The notes: generated by a model from the letters alone, not told the origin. A stretch of DNA of 64,000 nt from Ornithodoros turicata (GCF_037126465.1 NC_088203.1:103788668-103852667), one strand, 5' to 3'. Shown: positions 32,484 to 43,465, counted from the first letter of the stretch. Made by a program: numbers and translations.

Positions 32484-32987
32484 CACTCTAAAAACAGAAC
32501 TTCACCGCATAGCACGCTGTGCGCCAACCATTGCCACGAATGATAGGGTTATCGCTTGTGATATATTGGAAGACAGAGAGGGGCGTACGCCTTTTTGTGG
32601 CAATTTGTATACATGATAATTGCCACAAAAAGGCGTACACCTCCCTCTCTCTTCGAGTAAGAAGCGATAACCCTACACTCTTAAAAATGAACTTCGCCGC
32701 ATAGCACGCCCCTAGCCAACCATCATCTCGAATGATGTCGTTGTCTGCCCCGATTTGTTGAAAGCGGGAGGCGTACGCCTTTTCTGTGACACTTATGCTG
32801 TTCATAATTGTCACAAAAAAAGGCGTACGCCTCCCGTTTTCAGCAAATCAGGGCAGGTAACGATATCATTCGAGATGATGGTTGGCTAGGAGCGTGCTAT
32901 GCGGTGAAGTTCATTTCTAAGAGTGTATTATACGTGGCAATGGTTGGCGCAGAGCGTGCTATGCGGTGAAGCTGTGTTTTTACAGTG
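32484..32987. mobile_element. Hairpin MITE type B, interrupted by type A (copies 6 and 7)
   Basis: Type B begins CACTCTAAAAACAGAACTTC and reads through its loop to GCGATAACCCTA. It breaks at 32676 and resumes after 32925 as TACGTGGCAATGGTTGGCGC..ACAGTG. Uninterrupted type B copies read CCCTATCATTCGTGGC here, so the break is an insertion at TA. Confidence 0.85.
32676..32925. mobile_element. Hairpin MITE, type A, nested in type B
   Basis: 250 bp, CACTCTTAAAAATG to CATTTCTAAGAGTG, flanked TA/TA. Its loop is in the opposite orientation to copy 2 (ACTTATGCTGTTCATAAT). Confidence 0.9.
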
Positions 32988-33662
32988 AAGGACGAAGCGC
33001 CAATGATGAAGATCAGTGATTAAATGTTTTATTGGTGGTTTGTCCTTCTTCATTTATTTCGAGATACTTTAGAAACAACAACAACCACTTTATATTAATG
33101 ATGATGAATGAGGAGTTTCATCACCAGGTCGATACTCTACCCTCACTGAATAGCTTCTCTCGTACCCGGTAGCTTCCATTGCAAGGGACAGTGATAATAG
33201 TATCTCCTCCCTCTTTCCTTACAAACAGAACGCCGTTGGTTATCAGTGGGAGAGATCCACGCGAGGTGTTATCAGTTTAAACAGCTGGAGCCAATCAAAG
33301 TGGTCTCACGTGCTCTCTCGAGAGGTGAGAACCGTAAATATGTGCTGGATTTGGGACTTCCACGCTGTTTACACTCAGGCACCCAAAGGCGGTTTGAGCT
33401 ACGTGCTTCCGGTTGTAAGAGGCGGATGTAACGCCATAAATCGTCCGTTTCCGCTCAAGGTTCCCAACTCCGCTTTTAACCGCTCGGGCTTCTTATTCAG
33501 TTGTCGCGTTATGCAAATAAAACTCTGCTGTTTGAGGGATGAAGGTCTTCCTTTGGAGTACCAAATGGTCGACGTACATTATAAGGTGTCCGCCAATTTC
33601 ATCGAAAGGGACCGTCGAGACTGACCAAGGTTAGGTCAGAAGAGCCTTTTACGTATTTCACA
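32988..33662. other. No recognised feature
   Basis: An open frame at 33310-33624 (+) has no resemblance I can name. Confidence 0.35.
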
Positions 33663-33909
33663 CACTCTAAAATGAACTTCACCGCATAGCACGTTCCTAG
33701 CCAACCATCATCTCAAATGATATCGTTATCTGCTCTGATTTGTTGAAAACGAGAGGCGTACGCCTTTTCTGTGACACTTATGCTGTTCATAATTGTCACA
33801 GAAAAGGCGTACGCCTCCCGGTTTCAACAAATCAGGGCAGATAACGATATCATTCGAGATTATGGTTGGCTAGGAGCATGCTATGCGGTGAAGTTCATTT
33901 TTAAGAGTG
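33663..33909. mobile_element. Hairpin MITE, type A (copy 8)
   Basis: 247 bp, starting CACTCTAAAATG, flanked CA/CA, with inverted loop orientation. Confidence 0.9.
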
Positions 33910-34240
33910 CACGTTGCCGAAAGAAAAAGCGATTCGATGAAACGGGATTCGATGAAATGTCCCGGAACCACGTTATAATGTGTGCCGACCATGGCGATGG
34001 GAATACCTCGAAATTCTAGGGGCAGGGTGAGGATTGTGTGTAGGGGGAGGATGTGGATGCTGGTAGAATGCTGGTGGAAATTGGAGCAATCCACAAGAAA
34101 GGTTGCCAGGGAGAGGACAGAGTCATGCATCGAACCCGCAGACCCTCCTGATGTCCGGTAAGGGACACTACCCCTAGAAACCATATCGATATATGCACGA
34201 CACTTAGCGACGGAGCGATGACTAGATTGCGACAATGGGA

Positions 34241-34486
34241 CACTCTTGGAATTGATCTTCACCCAATAGCACGCTCCTAGCCAACCATCATCTCGAATGA
34301 TATCGTTATCTGCTCTGATTTGTTGAAAACGGGAGGTGTACGCCTTTTTTGTGACAATTATGAACCGCATAAGTGTCACTAAAAAGGCGTACACCTCCCG
34401 TTTTCAACAAATCAGGACAGATAACGATATTATACGAGATGATGGTTGGCTAGGAGCGTGCTATGCGGTGAAGTTCATTTCTAAGA
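34241..34486. mobile_element. Hairpin MITE, type A (copy 9), split by a non-LTR element
   Basis: Begins CACTCTTGGAATTG and runs to TTCATTTCTAAGA. The last bases of the right end (GTG) lie after the retrotransposon at 39847-39849. The MITE was therefore present before the retrotransposon. Confidence 0.85.
34475..34486. repeat. Left target-site duplication of the non-LTR element
   Basis: TCATTTCTAAGA, part of the right terminal repeat of the underlying hairpin MITE. Confidence 0.9.
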
Positions 34487-34656
34487 CGACGAAGCCGAAT
34501 CGTGCGGACGTACGATTTTGCTGCTCCTGTTTCCTGCGAATTACCCATAGCTATTGTCAGGGGATTATTTCGGGTATCCTCTATATTGCAAGCCGACGCT
34601 GCGCACTGGACTCGGGCGAGCTGCCCGCTCCCCGGCGGGCCCCTTGTCTTGAGGTC

Positions 34657-35979
34657 ATGGATTCCTCTACTGAAGAGGCGAACAGCTCCGAACCTGGCTC
34701 TCCCGCGAGCAGCCACACTGTCAAGAGAGGTGCCTCTTCAACCGACCACTCCACTCTCGAGTCGTCCGATGAGGATCAACCTTTCAAAGATGTTGTCAAA
34801 CGGGCTCGAAAGGCAAGCAAGCGCAACATCGAACGCATCACCTCGCTCGAGGGAACCACAGTCATCTTCACGCCACTAGAGCGGGAATCGAACCTAGCTA
34901 AGCTCAACCACTTAAAGCTCTCGCAATTCCTCACTTCTGAGCTCCCTGGGAGAATTAAGGAGATTCGACCGAATCACGCTAGGAACATTATAGCGGTAGA
35001 TGTTGTTGCCCCTGCTGCGAAATTAGCCCTCCTGCAGCTGAATCGCATATGTTCCATTCCTGTCCGTGCCTATGAGCCCCGCCCATTCAACTCATGCTAT
35101 GGCGTCCTTTTGGGAGTTGATACCTCCATCTCCGACAGCCAAATTATGGATGCCATTAAGTCCGACCCTCCTCTAATAGCAGCCAGAAGAATAAGACGGG
35201 ACGCTGGTGCGGTGAGGCTAACGTTCCTTGGGCCGAAACCTCCTAAGCGCGTCAGCTTTCACCTCCTGACCATGCAAGTTCGTGAGTACCTACCGCGTAC
35301 GGTTCAGTGCAACAACTGCCTTCGCTACGGTCATGTAGCTGCATGCTGTAGCCGACGGAAAATATGCCCTAACTGCGGATCCTCCCACGAGAGCCCGATG
35401 TGCCCTGAATCTGAACCCACCTGCATAAACTGCAAAGGACGTCATGTCGCCACATCAAGGGACTGCCCATCCCTAAAGTTGCAACGACACATCGCCAGGG
35501 AACGCTCTCGCTCCAATAGTAGCTACCGAGAGGCGAAGGCTAAACTCCGGCTCACAAAGCGTCGCAACCAACCTAAGGCAATGGGTACACGAAAGTCTCA
35601 GGAGAAGCTTTCACACAGGGGTGTACAACCCGCTCCCAAAAGCCTCCAGACGTCGCAACATCAGATCGTTTGGGCGGAAACTGATTTCCCCCCTCTAGGC
35701 CCTGTCGACCATCCAGAGGATAAGGATGCCTCCCCGGCTCAACCCCATGGAAAGAAAAGCGACCCCCCGCTCCCACTCCATTCCCAGCCAGCCTACCGTA
35801 AGGTGTTAGACCGTCCAGAAGGCGCAGACCTGCCCATGGTCATCATCCAGCTTCTCTTTGCTGCACTGAAGGCTATCGTCTCGGCAGTCCCTGAATGTAC
35901 TGCTCTAGCAGAAATCCAATCGGTCCTCCAACTCGAAGCTGTGATAGCACCTCTGCTCCTCCCCGGCAGCAGGCGTTAA
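34657..35979 (+). CDS. Non-LTR retrotransposon ORF1 (gag-like RNA-binding protein)
   Basis: 440 residues from ATG (MDSSTEEANSSEPG) to TAA. The open frame extends upstream into the MITE, but the first ATG inside the element with a sensible 5' UTR is 34657. Three cysteine-histidine knuckles lie in the second half: CNNCLRYGHVAACC, CPNCGSSHESPMC and CINCKGRHVATSRDC. They are preceded by a region (about residues 60-200) of the kind found in arthropod non-LTR gag proteins and followed by a basic Arg/Lys-rich stretch. Such proteins coat the element RNA and take it to the nucleus. ORF2 starts 37 bases after the stop. Confidence 0.87.
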   Translation: MDSSTEEANSSEPGSPASSHTVKRGASSTDHSTLESSDEDQPFKDVVKRARKASKRNIERITSLEGTTVIFTPLERESNLAKLNHLKLSQFLTSELPGRIKEIRPNHARNIIAVDVVAPAAKLALLQLNRICSIPVRAYEPRPFNSCYGVLLGVDTSISDSQIMDAIKSDPPLIAARRIRRDAGAVRLTFLGPKPPKRVSFHLLTMQVREYLPRTVQCNNCLRYGHVAACCSRRKICPNCGSSHESPMCPESEPTCINCKGRHVATSRDCPSLKLQRHIARERSRSNSSYREAKAKLRLTKRRNQPKAMGTRKSQEKLSHRGVQPAPKSLQTSQHQIVWAETDFPPLGPVDHPEDKDASPAQPHGKKSDPPLPLHSQPAYRKVLDRPEGADLPMVIIQLLFAALKAIVSAVPECTALAEIQSVLQLEAVIAPLLLPGSRR

Positions 35980-36016
35980 CAACACCAGCTTTCGTACATC
36001 GATCGGCGGACAATTT

Positions 36017-39000
36017 ATGACCGAACATAGAAACAAGAAAGCGTTCCTTCCCCGCATCCTGCAATGGAATGCCAGAAGCTTGATTCATAAACAGGCTGAC
36101 CTCAAACTCCTTTTACGGAAGATGGACTTTGATGTGTTAGCGATACAAGAGAGCCTTACCCAACCATCATTCAAGATCCCGCCGTTTGTCGCCTACAGCG
36201 CCAAAGGCCACCATGCGGACGGTCTCCCGCGGGCATCGCTATTTGTCAAACGGTCCATTGCCCAGGCTGAAATTGACCTATCCCACCTTTGCTCCTCAAC
36301 TGAAGAATATGTAGGGTGTCTACTGAGGGCCGGCTCCAAGTCAGTCACAGTCATATCTGTATACCAGTGGGGTCATGCTCCGCCCAACGTCGAGTCTCTC
36401 AAGGCTCTGCGGCTCGTTTGTCCAGGTCCCCTAATTGTGTGCGGAGATTTCAATGCGAGCCACAGTCTCTGGGGTGGTCGACGAAACTGCAGACGTGGTA
36501 ATTCCATTGTCAATTACCTCTCCTCCAGCGACCTCGTGGTGCTCAACACCGGTTCTCCTACATATATGCGTTCGCCGCGCTACCTAAATGCCATCGATTT
36601 GACTCTGGTCTCTCCTGACGTCACCCTAAAGTGGGAAGCCGAGCCTGACACATGGGGTTCAGATCATTTCCCCATCCTGCTTTCGCCTCCGAGTCGCAGC
36701 AACGGCCCCAGGAAAACGAAGACTATTACCAACTGGGTGAAGTTCAGGGAGGGACTGGTCGGCTCCACGGTAGATACCTTGCTCGACTCTGTAAAGGCGT
36801 CATTGGCTAATAGCTCAAAAGCAGTATCCTACCTGGCCAGTATGCCTGCCCCTGACCTCCGATACCTCAACCTCCGTGCTGCGCGACGACGAGCACAGCG
36901 ACGAGCTCTGAGAACCGGCCTTCAGGGCGACTGGGTCGCTTACAAGCGTGTCTGTGCTGCCCATAGAAGGTATACCTTGAAATTAAGGCGGACCCAATGG
37001 AGACAGTTCAGCGAGTCCCTCAATGCCCACACTCCTACAACGAAGGTTTGGCATACCCTGCGAGCGATCGAAAGCCTTCCCGAGCCTGTCGACCCGCTTG
37101 TCACCTTATCGGTAGCCTCAAACAGGGAGCCCAAGAACATAGCCGAAGACTATGCCAGCGAGCTAGCTCGCGTCGCAAGTTGCAGTGCCCAACGCCTTTT
37201 TCCTAGCCACACAGGAGCAAATGGCTCCCCGGCGGACGACGACCTCACGATGTCCGAGCTGAAGTACGCCATCCAAGGCTTAAAGCGGCGCAGTGCAGCT
37301 GGCCCGGACGGGATCCCTAACCAGGCCCTCAAGAACCTAGGCGACGACCAACTCGACGCTCTGCTCCAACTATATAACAACGTCTGGACCTCTGGATGCA
37401 TCCCATCTGATTGGAAACATGCTCGAGTAACACCCGTCCTAAAGCCGGGGAGGCCACCGAGCCAACTGTCCTCCTACCGTCCCATTGCCCTAACCTCGTG
37501 CGTTGGCAAATTATTGGAGCGTATAATTCACAAAAGGCTGGCTTGGGTCTTGGAGCGAGGCGGTTGCTTCCCAGATCACATTACGGCATTCCGGAAGGGC
37601 TGGAGCGCGTCTGACGCAATCGCTGAAGTGGCTACTAGCCTGAAGCAAGCGAGAGAGTCCAATGAGTTTGCTCTCGCTTTCTTCATTGACGTGAAGAAGG
37701 CATACGACTCGGTAACGCACTCGGCATGTTTCGCTGCGCTCGAAGCCGCTCGAGTCACTGGCCGCCTTCTAGGATACCTATGTGACTTTCTGTCCAACAG
37801 AACGTTTGACGTCTCCGTCCGCGGGTGTATCAGCTCTGTGAAGAAGTTTGAGCGAGGAGTCCCACAAGGCAGTGTTCTATCACCTATACTATTCAACCTA
37901 ATCATGGCAGGGATTCACCGAGGAATTCGCCCTACACCGTACGCCCTTCATCTCACCATCTACGCGGACGACATCTGCCTCCGCATTGTGGGAACGGACA
38001 AGGAGAAAGTTCGTGACACAGCTGATATTGCCTTGAACGGGCTCAATGCAGCGCTGCTTGCGAGAGGGCTGGAAGCATCACCAGAGAAGTCAAAATGCAT
38101 GGTCTGCATTCCCCGTGGAAAGTACGTGGGCAAAGACTTCCCAAGCCTCAGCATTAACAACACTCCCATCCCAAGATGCGCGTCATGTAAATATCTTGGT
38201 GTCACCATCGATAGCACATTACGCTGGTCTAAGCAAGTAAACGAGACTATTTGCAAGGGGAAGAAAACGCTCAACCTGCTACGCAGAATCAGCGGTAAGT
38301 CATGGGGCTGCAATGCGCGGTCATTGCTCACCCTTCACAAAGCCCTGATCTTGTCACGCATTCTCTACGTGGCGCCATACGTAGACCTCGCGCCCACACA
38401 ATGGCAGGCCCTTGAGCGCCTTCATCGCGCTGGCATAAGAACTGCGCTTGGTCTCCCAACGTTCTCTAGCGTCACCCAAACGTACCTGGAAGCTAAGGAA
38501 AAGCCTGTTAGTGTCCACTCTGAGCTCAAAGGACTCCAGTTTCTGGATGATGCATCAACATCCATCAGCAAGCATTCCCTCTTCACCGACCTCGAACAGA
38601 GGACACACACATCCCTAGGACGCCTGGCTAGTGCCACCAGCTCTCTAGCCAACAGGGGCGCTCTTCCTCGGCTCCCAGCTAGTCCACCTACGCCGTCGTG
38701 GCGGGAGTTCGTGCCCGCAACAACGCTTCACATCCCGGGTCTACGGAAGAAGAGGGAGTCCAGCCCCCTAGTGGCCAGGATGGCGGCTGAGAACCTGATC
38801 AGCGACGTTTATCCCACACATACTCTGGTGTTCACGGATGGCTCCATTGACCACCGTTCCAAAAGTGCTACCAGTGCGTACTACATCCCGTCAATAAACA
38901 AGGCCTGGCAAGGGAAATCAGTTCGCTACCCAATCTCATCTACGACGGCCGAACTCCTGGCCTTGCTACACGCAGCTGCTGCGGTTCAAGTCACCGGAAT

Positions 39001-39652
39001 ACCTAAGGCCGTCTTGCTTACGGACTCCAAAAGTGCCCTCAACAACGTGATAAACCCCATGTGTGGTAGCATTCTGGCCCGATGTATAAGGAGATCGTGT
39101 GCCCAGCATAGGCTAACCGGAGGTGAGCTTACGCTCCAATGGATCCCATCTCATGTCGGCATCAGAGGCAACGAACGAGCGGACCAGCTAGCTTCCTCAG
39201 CACACAACAGCTGCAGCCCATTCTTAGCAGTCCCGGCCGACACTGACAGGCTCTTGGTCGTCAAACAGCTAGTTGAGGTGCGTCACCCTGGCATACAGGA
39301 CATCATGCAGAATCACCGACCCTCTCTTCCCACGAAAGATCTTCCCCGTGGTATGCAGACAATGCTCCATCGATTACGCACAGGATCTGCGTTCACGAAC
39401 TCTCAACTGTGCAAGATCGGCTCCAGGGAGGATTCCAGTTGCGGACACTGTAATCATCCGGAGACAATTGCGCATATCCTGACAGAATGCCGTGCATACC
39501 ATGCCATGCGGGAAACCCATCTTCCCCACGCCAGGCCCGGTATACTGACGGACGTCCTCTTCCCCGAAGGTTCTTGTGCGGAACGACTTTCAAAAACTCG
39601 CGGCCTCGTTCGCTTTCTCCAAGCAACGGGCCTAGCGGAGAGACCACTCTAG
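36017..39652 (+). CDS. Non-LTR retrotransposon ORF2: endonuclease, reverse transcriptase, RNase H
   Basis: 1,211 residues, uninterrupted. The N-terminal apurinic-type endonuclease has IQES (E45), GDFNAS (D144) and SDHFP (D216, H217). The reverse transcriptase has SYRPIALTSCVGKLLE, FIDVKKAYDS (D558), GVPQGSVLSPILFN and YADD (649-652). RNase H has FTDGS (D941), TAELLAL (E979), TDSKSAL (D1003) and HVGIRGNERADQLA (D1056), so all four acidic residues are present. A C-terminal CGHCNHPETIAHILTEC motif is common in this group. The enzyme nicks the target and copies the RNA onto it (target-primed reverse transcription). Every catalytic motif I can check is intact. Confidence 0.94.
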   Translation: MTEHRNKKAFLPRILQWNARSLIHKQADLKLLLRKMDFDVLAIQESLTQPSFKIPPFVAYSAKGHHADGLPRASLFVKRSIAQAEIDLSHLCSSTEEYVGCLLRAGSKSVTVISVYQWGHAPPNVESLKALRLVCPGPLIVCGDFNASHSLWGGRRNCRRGNSIVNYLSSSDLVVLNTGSPTYMRSPRYLNAIDLTLVSPDVTLKWEAEPDTWGSDHFPILLSPPSRSNGPRKTKTITNWVKFREGLVGSTVDTLLDSVKASLANSSKAVSYLASMPAPDLRYLNLRAARRRAQRRALRTGLQGDWVAYKRVCAAHRRYTLKLRRTQWRQFSESLNAHTPTTKVWHTLRAIESLPEPVDPLVTLSVASNREPKNIAEDYASELARVASCSAQRLFPSHTGANGSPADDDLTMSELKYAIQGLKRRSAAGPDGIPNQALKNLGDDQLDALLQLYNNVWTSGCIPSDWKHARVTPVLKPGRPPSQLSSYRPIALTSCVGKLLERIIHKRLAWVLERGGCFPDHITAFRKGWSASDAIAEVATSLKQARESNEFALAFFIDVKKAYDSVTHSACFAALEAARVTGRLLGYLCDFLSNRTFDVSVRGCISSVKKFERGVPQGSVLSPILFNLIMAGIHRGIRPTPYALHLTIYADDICLRIVGTDKEKVRDTADIALNGLNAALLARGLEASPEKSKCMVCIPRGKYVGKDFPSLSINNTPIPRCASCKYLGVTIDSTLRWSKQVNETICKGKKTLNLLRRISGKSWGCNARSLLTLHKALILSRILYVAPYVDLAPTQWQALERLHRAGIRTALGLPTFSSVTQTYLEAKEKPVSVHSELKGLQFLDDASTSISKHSLFTDLEQRTHTSLGRLASATSSLANRGALPRLPASPPTPSWREFVPATTLHIPGLRKKRESSPLVARMAAENLISDVYPTHTLVFTDGSIDHRSKSATSAYYIPSINKAWQGKSVRYPISSTTAELLALLHAAAAVQVTGIPKAVLLTDSKSALNNVINPMCGSILARCIRRSCAQHRLTGGELTLQWIPSHVGIRGNERADQLASSAHNSCSPFLAVPADTDRLLVVKQLVEVRHPGIQDIMQNHRPSLPTKDLPRGMQTMLHRLRTGSAFTNSQLCKIGSREDSSCGHCNHPETIAHILTECRAYHAMRETHLPHARPGILTDVLFPEGSCAERLSKTRGLVRFLQATGLAERPL

Positions 39653-39834
39653 TGCACCTCTCACCTACAGTGTGCTTCCGTCCCATCAGTACCGGTCATC
39701 CTGCTTCTACATCACTTTGAAGTCCTCAACTCCCCTTTCTCCCACCTTCTTTTCCTTTTTTTGGCTATAGTCGTGACGATGCCCACTTGTGTGCGGCCAA
39801 CAACGGCAAGCTACCTCGACACCCCCCCCCCCCC

Positions 39835-39846
39835 TCATTTCTAAGA
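39835..39846. repeat. Right target-site duplication of the non-LTR element
   Basis: TCATTTCTAAGA, immediately after the C run and followed by GTG, the end of the MITE. Confidence 0.9.
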
Positions 39847-39849
39847 GTG

Positions 39850-40129
39850 AAGGCTGAAGAGTCAGTTATAGGTGGAGCACTTAACAGGAGAAACGAAAGA
39901 GTTGACAGGGCTGTTCTACCCAATTGCTACAGTACAAATAGTGACAGCACTTTTTGTTCCTTCTCCTTTCCCACACCAATGAAATGCCTGAGCAGAAATT
40001 ACGAGAGCCTGGGTCCTGGCCCCGGCACACATTGACATTCACGTGATTTACTCGAATTTCATCTTTCATCAACGGTCATTGAGCGTAGGGTGTCTGAATA
40101 TAGACGGTCTCTGCATGCATACACACGCA

Positions 40130-40164
<35 letters not shown>

Positions 40165-41720
40165 TGCTACAGTATTCAGGCACCCTATAATTTAGATGTG
40201 TTCGTGTTCACTTATTTCTGCCTCCTTTGCTGATGGGAAATACTCGAAATGTTCACGTTTCAAATTGAATTGAATTGAATTGAAATTTATTTACCATGAG
40301 CTATTATGTACATGGAAGGCGGCAGGGCAAAAAGTTGCTCAAGCAACTTATTCGATATTCGAGCAGCTTAAGCAATTCGATATTTAAGCACCTTATTAAC
40401 AATTTTTATCGATATTCGTGGGTCCCCGATAAAAATCTCGCATATCGGAAGAAGGCCGGAACGTTCATCATTCTCGCAGATGCATATACGAAGGCTTCGT
40501 GGAACGGGAGAATACGTCCGCGCAGGGCTCTATTCGAAGTTCCTACCGTTGCTCACGACTCAAGAAATTCCATCTTTCTGAACCAATTTTCCTCCTGATG
40601 ATCGTAGACCAGACAAGAAGCGAAGAAGAAAAAATCGAAAGAGAGGACCGCCTTGCATCCTGTTACGTCAGTGTCCCTCTCCTCCAGGTACGAAACTGGA
40701 ATGGCCGGTAGATGCTCTCACTGTGTCAGTAACAGCGCATGAAAATGACAGCAACAAAAGGTGCCACTCTCTCTCTCACTTATAGGACCAGTTGCCCCCG
40801 GAGAAATAAAATAATCTGCACAAAAAAACAAACACAGACGCCGCGCGGTTTATTTTCTCCGGACGCTTTATTTCTTAGCGCGGAGGCTCGCACGAAGTTC
40901 AAGGCCTTACGCAACATTAAAAGCGAGAAAAGAAATCAGTCCATAAACTATGTCTGCTGTGTTCCTCCGCGTTCACGTCCACCGGGAGGTTCACGGAGAA
41001 GCTTCGTAAGAGGCGCGCATCTTCCGTGCTTGTTTCTACAACGATGTATCGATACATTTTGCGTACATTACATTTCCTTCACTGTACACATTCTATGACA
41101 GTTTTTTCCTGATATGGCCTTTCCCGGCGCTACCCGAACTGTGATGAGTTCAGATTTGTAGAAGTTGATCGCATTATCTATTTATTTACAAATATTTACT
41201 GGCCTCCTATAGAGGCCCAAGTAGGAGTGGTACAGGAAGGGAACAAGGAAGGGAACAGGAAGGGAACACTGAAAGCGCACAAAATACTTATCATAGGTGT
41301 TTCTGATGTCTAGACGCGAACCGGTCAATAGTCCTCGCAGACATCACATCGTCGGGTAGGTTATTCCCCTCTATAATTGTGCGTTAGGAAACACTTACAA
41401 GCATAAACCCTGCAGCTATGTGATTTAACGTAACACCTGTGTGTAATGCGCGTGGCATGCCTGTCGGATTACGCTATATATCGGCCCGTATTGATGTTAG
41501 TTTTCCTATTCATCAAGTACAAAGTTTTGAGCCTGGCAGCCCTGCGCCTTATCTCGTTTCTAAACCTGCCTCGTCATAATAATTATATAATTATAATTAA
41601 TTAATGATGAAAAATAATTATATTATCATCAATATATATATAAATATACATAATTCATTATATTAATTACAATTAATTAGTAATCATAATTATATCATTA
41701 GCAGAAGTGAGTTGCTTATA
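39850..41720. other. Intergenic; simple repeats and AT-rich block
   Basis: Holds a (GA)n run at 40133-40161, a (TTGAA)n stretch at 40263-40286 and an AT-rich, partly self-complementary tract at 41575-41700. The part at 41190-41540 has the texture of a decayed retroelement 3' end. No gene recognised. Confidence 0.4.
40133..40161. repeat. (GA)n microsatellite
   Basis: About fourteen GA units. Confidence 0.85.
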
Positions 41721-41925
41721 CACTCTAAAAACTTTATTATCGTTATCGCTTCTGATTCGAAGAGAGAGGGGGGCGTACGCCTTTTTGTGACAATTTTCAT
41801 ATATCCAAATTGCCACAAAAAGGCGTACGCCCACCTCTCTCTTCGAATCAGAAGCGATAACCCTATCATTCGTGGCAATGGTTGGCGCACAGCGTGCTAT
41901 GCGGTGAAGTTCTGTTTTTAGAGTG
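41721..41925. mobile_element. Hairpin MITE, type B, left arm deleted (copy 10)
   Basis: Begins CACTCTAAAAAC and jumps directly to GTTATCGCTTCTGATTCG, losing about 45 bp of the left arm. The loop (CATATATCC) and right arm are complete. Flanked TA/TA. Confidence 0.85.
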
Positions 41926-42454
41926 TACCCGTATAGACGACCGGCACTCCTACGTCATTGATTACGTAACGCCGCCGCGCAAAACATGCTGGTGGGCATT
42001 ATCAGCTTTATCAGCGTATCAGCCGACGCATTTTGCCTCTTCTGGCCCACCGCAGCAAGATATAACCCCGAACCGGTCTTCTCGTGACGTCACATGTTTC
42101 TAAACAGAGGGCCGTCTATTAAATATGAAAGGGAGCGATTCGCATTCTAGTATTGGTCTGATATATGTCTTGTAATCTGCTAATTGGAGTTGGGTGTGGT
42201 GTGTATGTGTATGAGTTGTCCCGCAACTCTTGAAACAGAACTTGAACAGAACTTGAAACACAACACCAGATACACATACAGCACGCTGAAGGCGTACAAT
42301 TGCATAGAATGATACCTTTCTCGCTCTTGATTGGATTTCCTTCCCTCGTCATCCTTTCATGTGAACCTTTTTGGAATAAGGTAGGGTCCTGCACTCAACG
42401 CAGGGAAACATCCCACATCATCATCATCATCCATTCATCTATGTTGTTGTTGTT

Positions 42455-42535
42455 GTTCACTCTTGATTTGTGGAAAGCGCGGGGCAAAAAGGCCTCCCGT
42501 TTTCAACAAATCAGGGGAGAGAACGATGTGGGATG
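42455..42535. mobile_element. Hairpin MITE remnant
   Basis: CACTCTTGATTTGTGGAAAG followed by AAAAAGGCCTCCCGTTTTCA-like core and ATCAGGGGAGAGAACGATG. This is an internally collapsed copy. Confidence 0.55.
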
Positions 42536-42559
42536 TGAGAGAGAGAGAAAGAGAGAGAT

Positions 42560-43395
42560 TACCGGTAACGCACTACTTGGTAACGCGTTACTCCCAAGTA
42601 ACGCGTTACCAAGTAGTGCGTTACCGGTAATGCGTTACATTCGAGTAGTGAAATATGGTAACGCATTACGTTTGGGAGAAAGGTAATGAGTAACGTAACG
42701 TCATTACATTTTGGCTAACTAACGCGCAACGGCGTTATGCCTTACTGCGTATTCGGGAACATTGCTTCAATGTGTAAACCTGAAAGCTTGAGCTGAGGAC
42801 CGTACCGGCAGAATTCGGAAAATTTCCCAATTTTTCTATTAGTCAGTGAAGAACGCAAAAGAAGGATTATTGACCTACACCTGTTGTAACGCTCACCTTT
42901 GTTCACCACCTCTGGTTTTCTCTCCCTCTATGGTATTTTTCGGACGAAAGCCTCCCTCTACCCCTTGAACAAGTGACAAAGTACCAAGGTATTCGCTGTT
43001 TTGGGTTTGTACTGTGTGAGATAAAAGGTCACATCATGGCAAAGGACGCCCTCTCAGCAGCCAAACGGGCGAAGCTCACAAATGGAAATTTTGATCACCA
43101 ACTATACTTCTGCGTTCTAATAAATCCTGCCTGGAAGTTGTATTCATGTGACCCTCGTTTGTGCCTAACATTGTTTGTATTGATTTGCGGAATGCCCTTA
43201 CGTGACTCAACCCAAATGTGGTACATATTATAAGGGTTCCTGGTGAAGTAATGCAAAAGTAATGGCATTGCTTATCAGAAGTAAAGGCGTTAGTAACGCG
43301 TTACCTATATACTACCGCAACAGTAACGAATAACGTAACGCGTTACCTTTTGAATAAAGTAGTGAGTAACGGTAGTGCACTACATAATAAAAGTA
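42560..43395. mobile_element. hAT-like element with GTAACGCGTTAC subterminal repeats
   Basis: Dense GTAACGCGTTAC-type motifs at 42560-42730 and again at 43235-43395, in inverted arrangement, with a non-repetitive middle. The middle has an ORF of 86 codons that I do not recognise. Exact termini are not resolved. Confidence 0.5.
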
Positions 43396-43414
43396 ACTTC
43401 CCCACCACCTCTCT

Positions 43415-43465
43415 CATGTCATTCGGGATGGTGGTTGGCGAGGAGCGTGTTATGCGGTGAAGTTC
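43415..43465. mobile_element. Hairpin MITE right-arm fragment
   Basis: TGTCATTCGGGATGGTGGTT to GCGGTGAAGTTC matches the right arm of type C. It is joined directly to a SINE. Confidence 0.65.

Larger units (their letters stand above)
34487..39834 (+). mobile_element. Intact non-LTR retrotransposon (I/R1/LOA-like group)
   Basis: 5,348 bp bounded by a perfect 12-bp target duplication TCATTTCTAAGA (34475-34486 and 39835-39846). It has a 170-bp 5' UTR, two intact ORFs and a 3' UTR ending in 13 C residues rather than poly(A). ORF2 carries endonuclease, reverse transcriptase and RNase H, a combination found in the I/R1/LOA supergroup; the clade cannot be fixed by eye. Intact frames and a perfect duplication suggest a young, possibly active copy. 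Confidence 0.93.

Noticed and set aside
34336..34656. 547-residue reading of retrotransposon ORF1 starting in the MITE
   Set aside because: The first part translates the MITE arm and the element's 5' UTR. The start at 34657 lies inside the retrotransposon and gives a sensible gag-like protein.
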